Shown: piece after piece, positions 63,654 through 64,000 of the stretch
Position numbering within the stretch: the first letter of the stretch is position 1
Layout: every line of letters starts with the position of its first letter
Assembly: GCA_023953905.1 (NCBI GenBank)
Contig: JAMLJA010000008.1
Coordinates: forward strand, 108,553-172,552
Direction of reading: 5' to 3'
Origin: Rhizobiaceae bacterium
GTDB lineage: Bacteria; Pseudomonadota; Alphaproteobacteria; Rhizobiales; Rhizobiaceae
DNA: 64,000 nucleotides
The notes under the pieces: model-generated
What the model saw: the letters and a program-made list of their open reading frames with translations, nothing else
What the model was told of the DNA's origin: nothing
The model's database searches: none
Position numbers and translations under genes: made by a program

Positions 63654-64000
63654 TTATCGGCGCAGCATCTGACAAAGCTGGATCAGAGCCGGATCGTAGC
63701 TGTTGAAGTCCGACAGGATCGCACCGCAGCGGGTTTTGAGCTTGGCAGCCTGGGAATCACTCATTCCAGCTATGGACACACCACGGTTTCCATGATTGCC
63801 GCCCTTGCCGCCGCCATCGGAGCCGCCGTTCCCGGCAGAGCCACCGCCGCCGCCACCACCGGAGCCGCCGCCACCTGAGCCACCACCACCGGAGCCACCA
63901 CCACCGGAGCCGCCGCCACCGGAGCCGCCGCCACCTGAGCCACCACCGCCGGAGCCACCACCGCCGCCGCCGCCGCTACCACCACCGCCGCCACCGCCGC
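63654..64000 (-). CDS. Glycine/serine-repeat protein with conserved C-terminal motif (partial)
   Basis: The N-terminus lies beyond the right edge; about 114 residues are visible. From the edge it reads two G7S units, six perfect GGGGS repeats and another G7S, then a Gly/Asn/Asp-rich bridge (AGNGGSDGGGKGGNHGNRG). A compact end follows with two cysteines (RCGAILSDFNSYDPALIQLC) and QMLRR. The C-terminal Cys-x18-Cys motif recalls short unnamed exported proteins of Rhizobiales. Glycines use both GGC and GGT and serines use AGC, TCC, TCA and TCT, so the repeat is kept at the protein level. Frames reading Ala/Val here are artefacts. Confidence 0.75.
   Translation of the reverse strand, partial: GGGGGGGSGGGGGGGSGGGGSGGGGSGGGGSGGGGSGGGGSGGGGSGGGGGGGSAGNGGSDGGGKGGNHGNRGVSIAGMSDSQAAKLKTRCGAILSDFNSYDPALIQLCQMLRR
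63862..63951. repeat. Six tandem 15-base units encoding GGGGS
   Basis: Six units of 15 bases (each GAGCC plus ten bases on the plus strand) lie in tandem, differing only at third codon positions. On the minus strand they encode six GGGGS pentapeptides within the partial gene at 63654-64000. Confidence 0.85.

Noticed and set aside
63770..63994. An Ala/Val-rich 74-codon minus-strand frame
   Set aside because: It is the wrong frame of the GGGGS repeat; the correct frame continues into a stop with a conserved Cys-containing end.

Overview
The window is an ordinary-looking chromosomal stretch of a GC-rich alphaproteobacterium. The gene content and order point to the Rhizobiales (Hyphomicrobiales), most likely near Phyllobacteriaceae. 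The markers are rpsF-rpsR-rplI, dnaB-radA-cvpA-purF, fabD-fabG-acpP-fabF-mltG-yicC-gmk and rsmA-pdxA-surA-lptD-lptG-lptF facing pepA-holC. Lineage-type proteins (TIGR02301, DUF2778, Rsm22) and an exact match to the CtrA consensus agree. The assignment comes from family recognition by eye, not a database search. I found no tRNA, rRNA, insertion sequence, prophage or CRISPR array.

Layout. 1-6180: end of a DUF2339 membrane protein, an MFS transporter, an ECF sigma/anti-sigma pair, a coupled GNAT plus RLAN/ATP-grasp ligase pair, an HD hydrolase. 6180-12277: ygfZ, dihydroorotase, a methyltransferase, an unknown periplasmic protein, small proteins, a Nudix hydrolase, an HMCES/YedK protein. 12278-20607: cysS with unusual upstream short reading frames, a VOC-GFA-GFA-prolyl aminopeptidase operon, cimA, rarD, a GST and a LOG-family gene. 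20718-28639: a LysM/Ig-like envelope protein, an ArsR regulator coupled to an Atm1-type ABC exporter, psd-pssA, an EamA transporter and an SDR.

28721-38275 is almost all on the minus strand: purF, cvpA, radA, dnaB, rsm22, ynfA, cfa, rplI, rpsR, rpsF. 38587-42713 carries a DUF2778 L,D-transpeptidase-like protein, two small unknown genes and ilvD. 42929-49304 is the type II fatty-acid cluster followed by mltG, yicC and gmk on the plus strand. 49308-56932 is the minus-strand operon for LPS transport and outer-membrane assembly. 57477-63553 holds pepA, holC, a membrane protein, an S10 peptidase and an ABC-F ATPase. The right edge is the C-terminal part of a (GGGGS)n protein.

The core gene groups work together in familiar ways: phosphatidylethanolamine synthesis, fatty-acid elongation, LptD/F/G with SurA for LPS export, purine and pyrimidine synthesis, and branched-chain amino acid entry steps (cimA, ilvD). 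The items most worth a second look are: cysteine-rich short frames just upstream of cysS; a 33-bp near-perfect palindrome covering the start codon of the ArsR gene that leads the Atm1-type exporter; the RLAN/ATP-grasp plus GNAT pair; a consensus CtrA box ahead of a small unknown gene; a natural (GGGGS)6 array; and a change of codon usage inside cysS.
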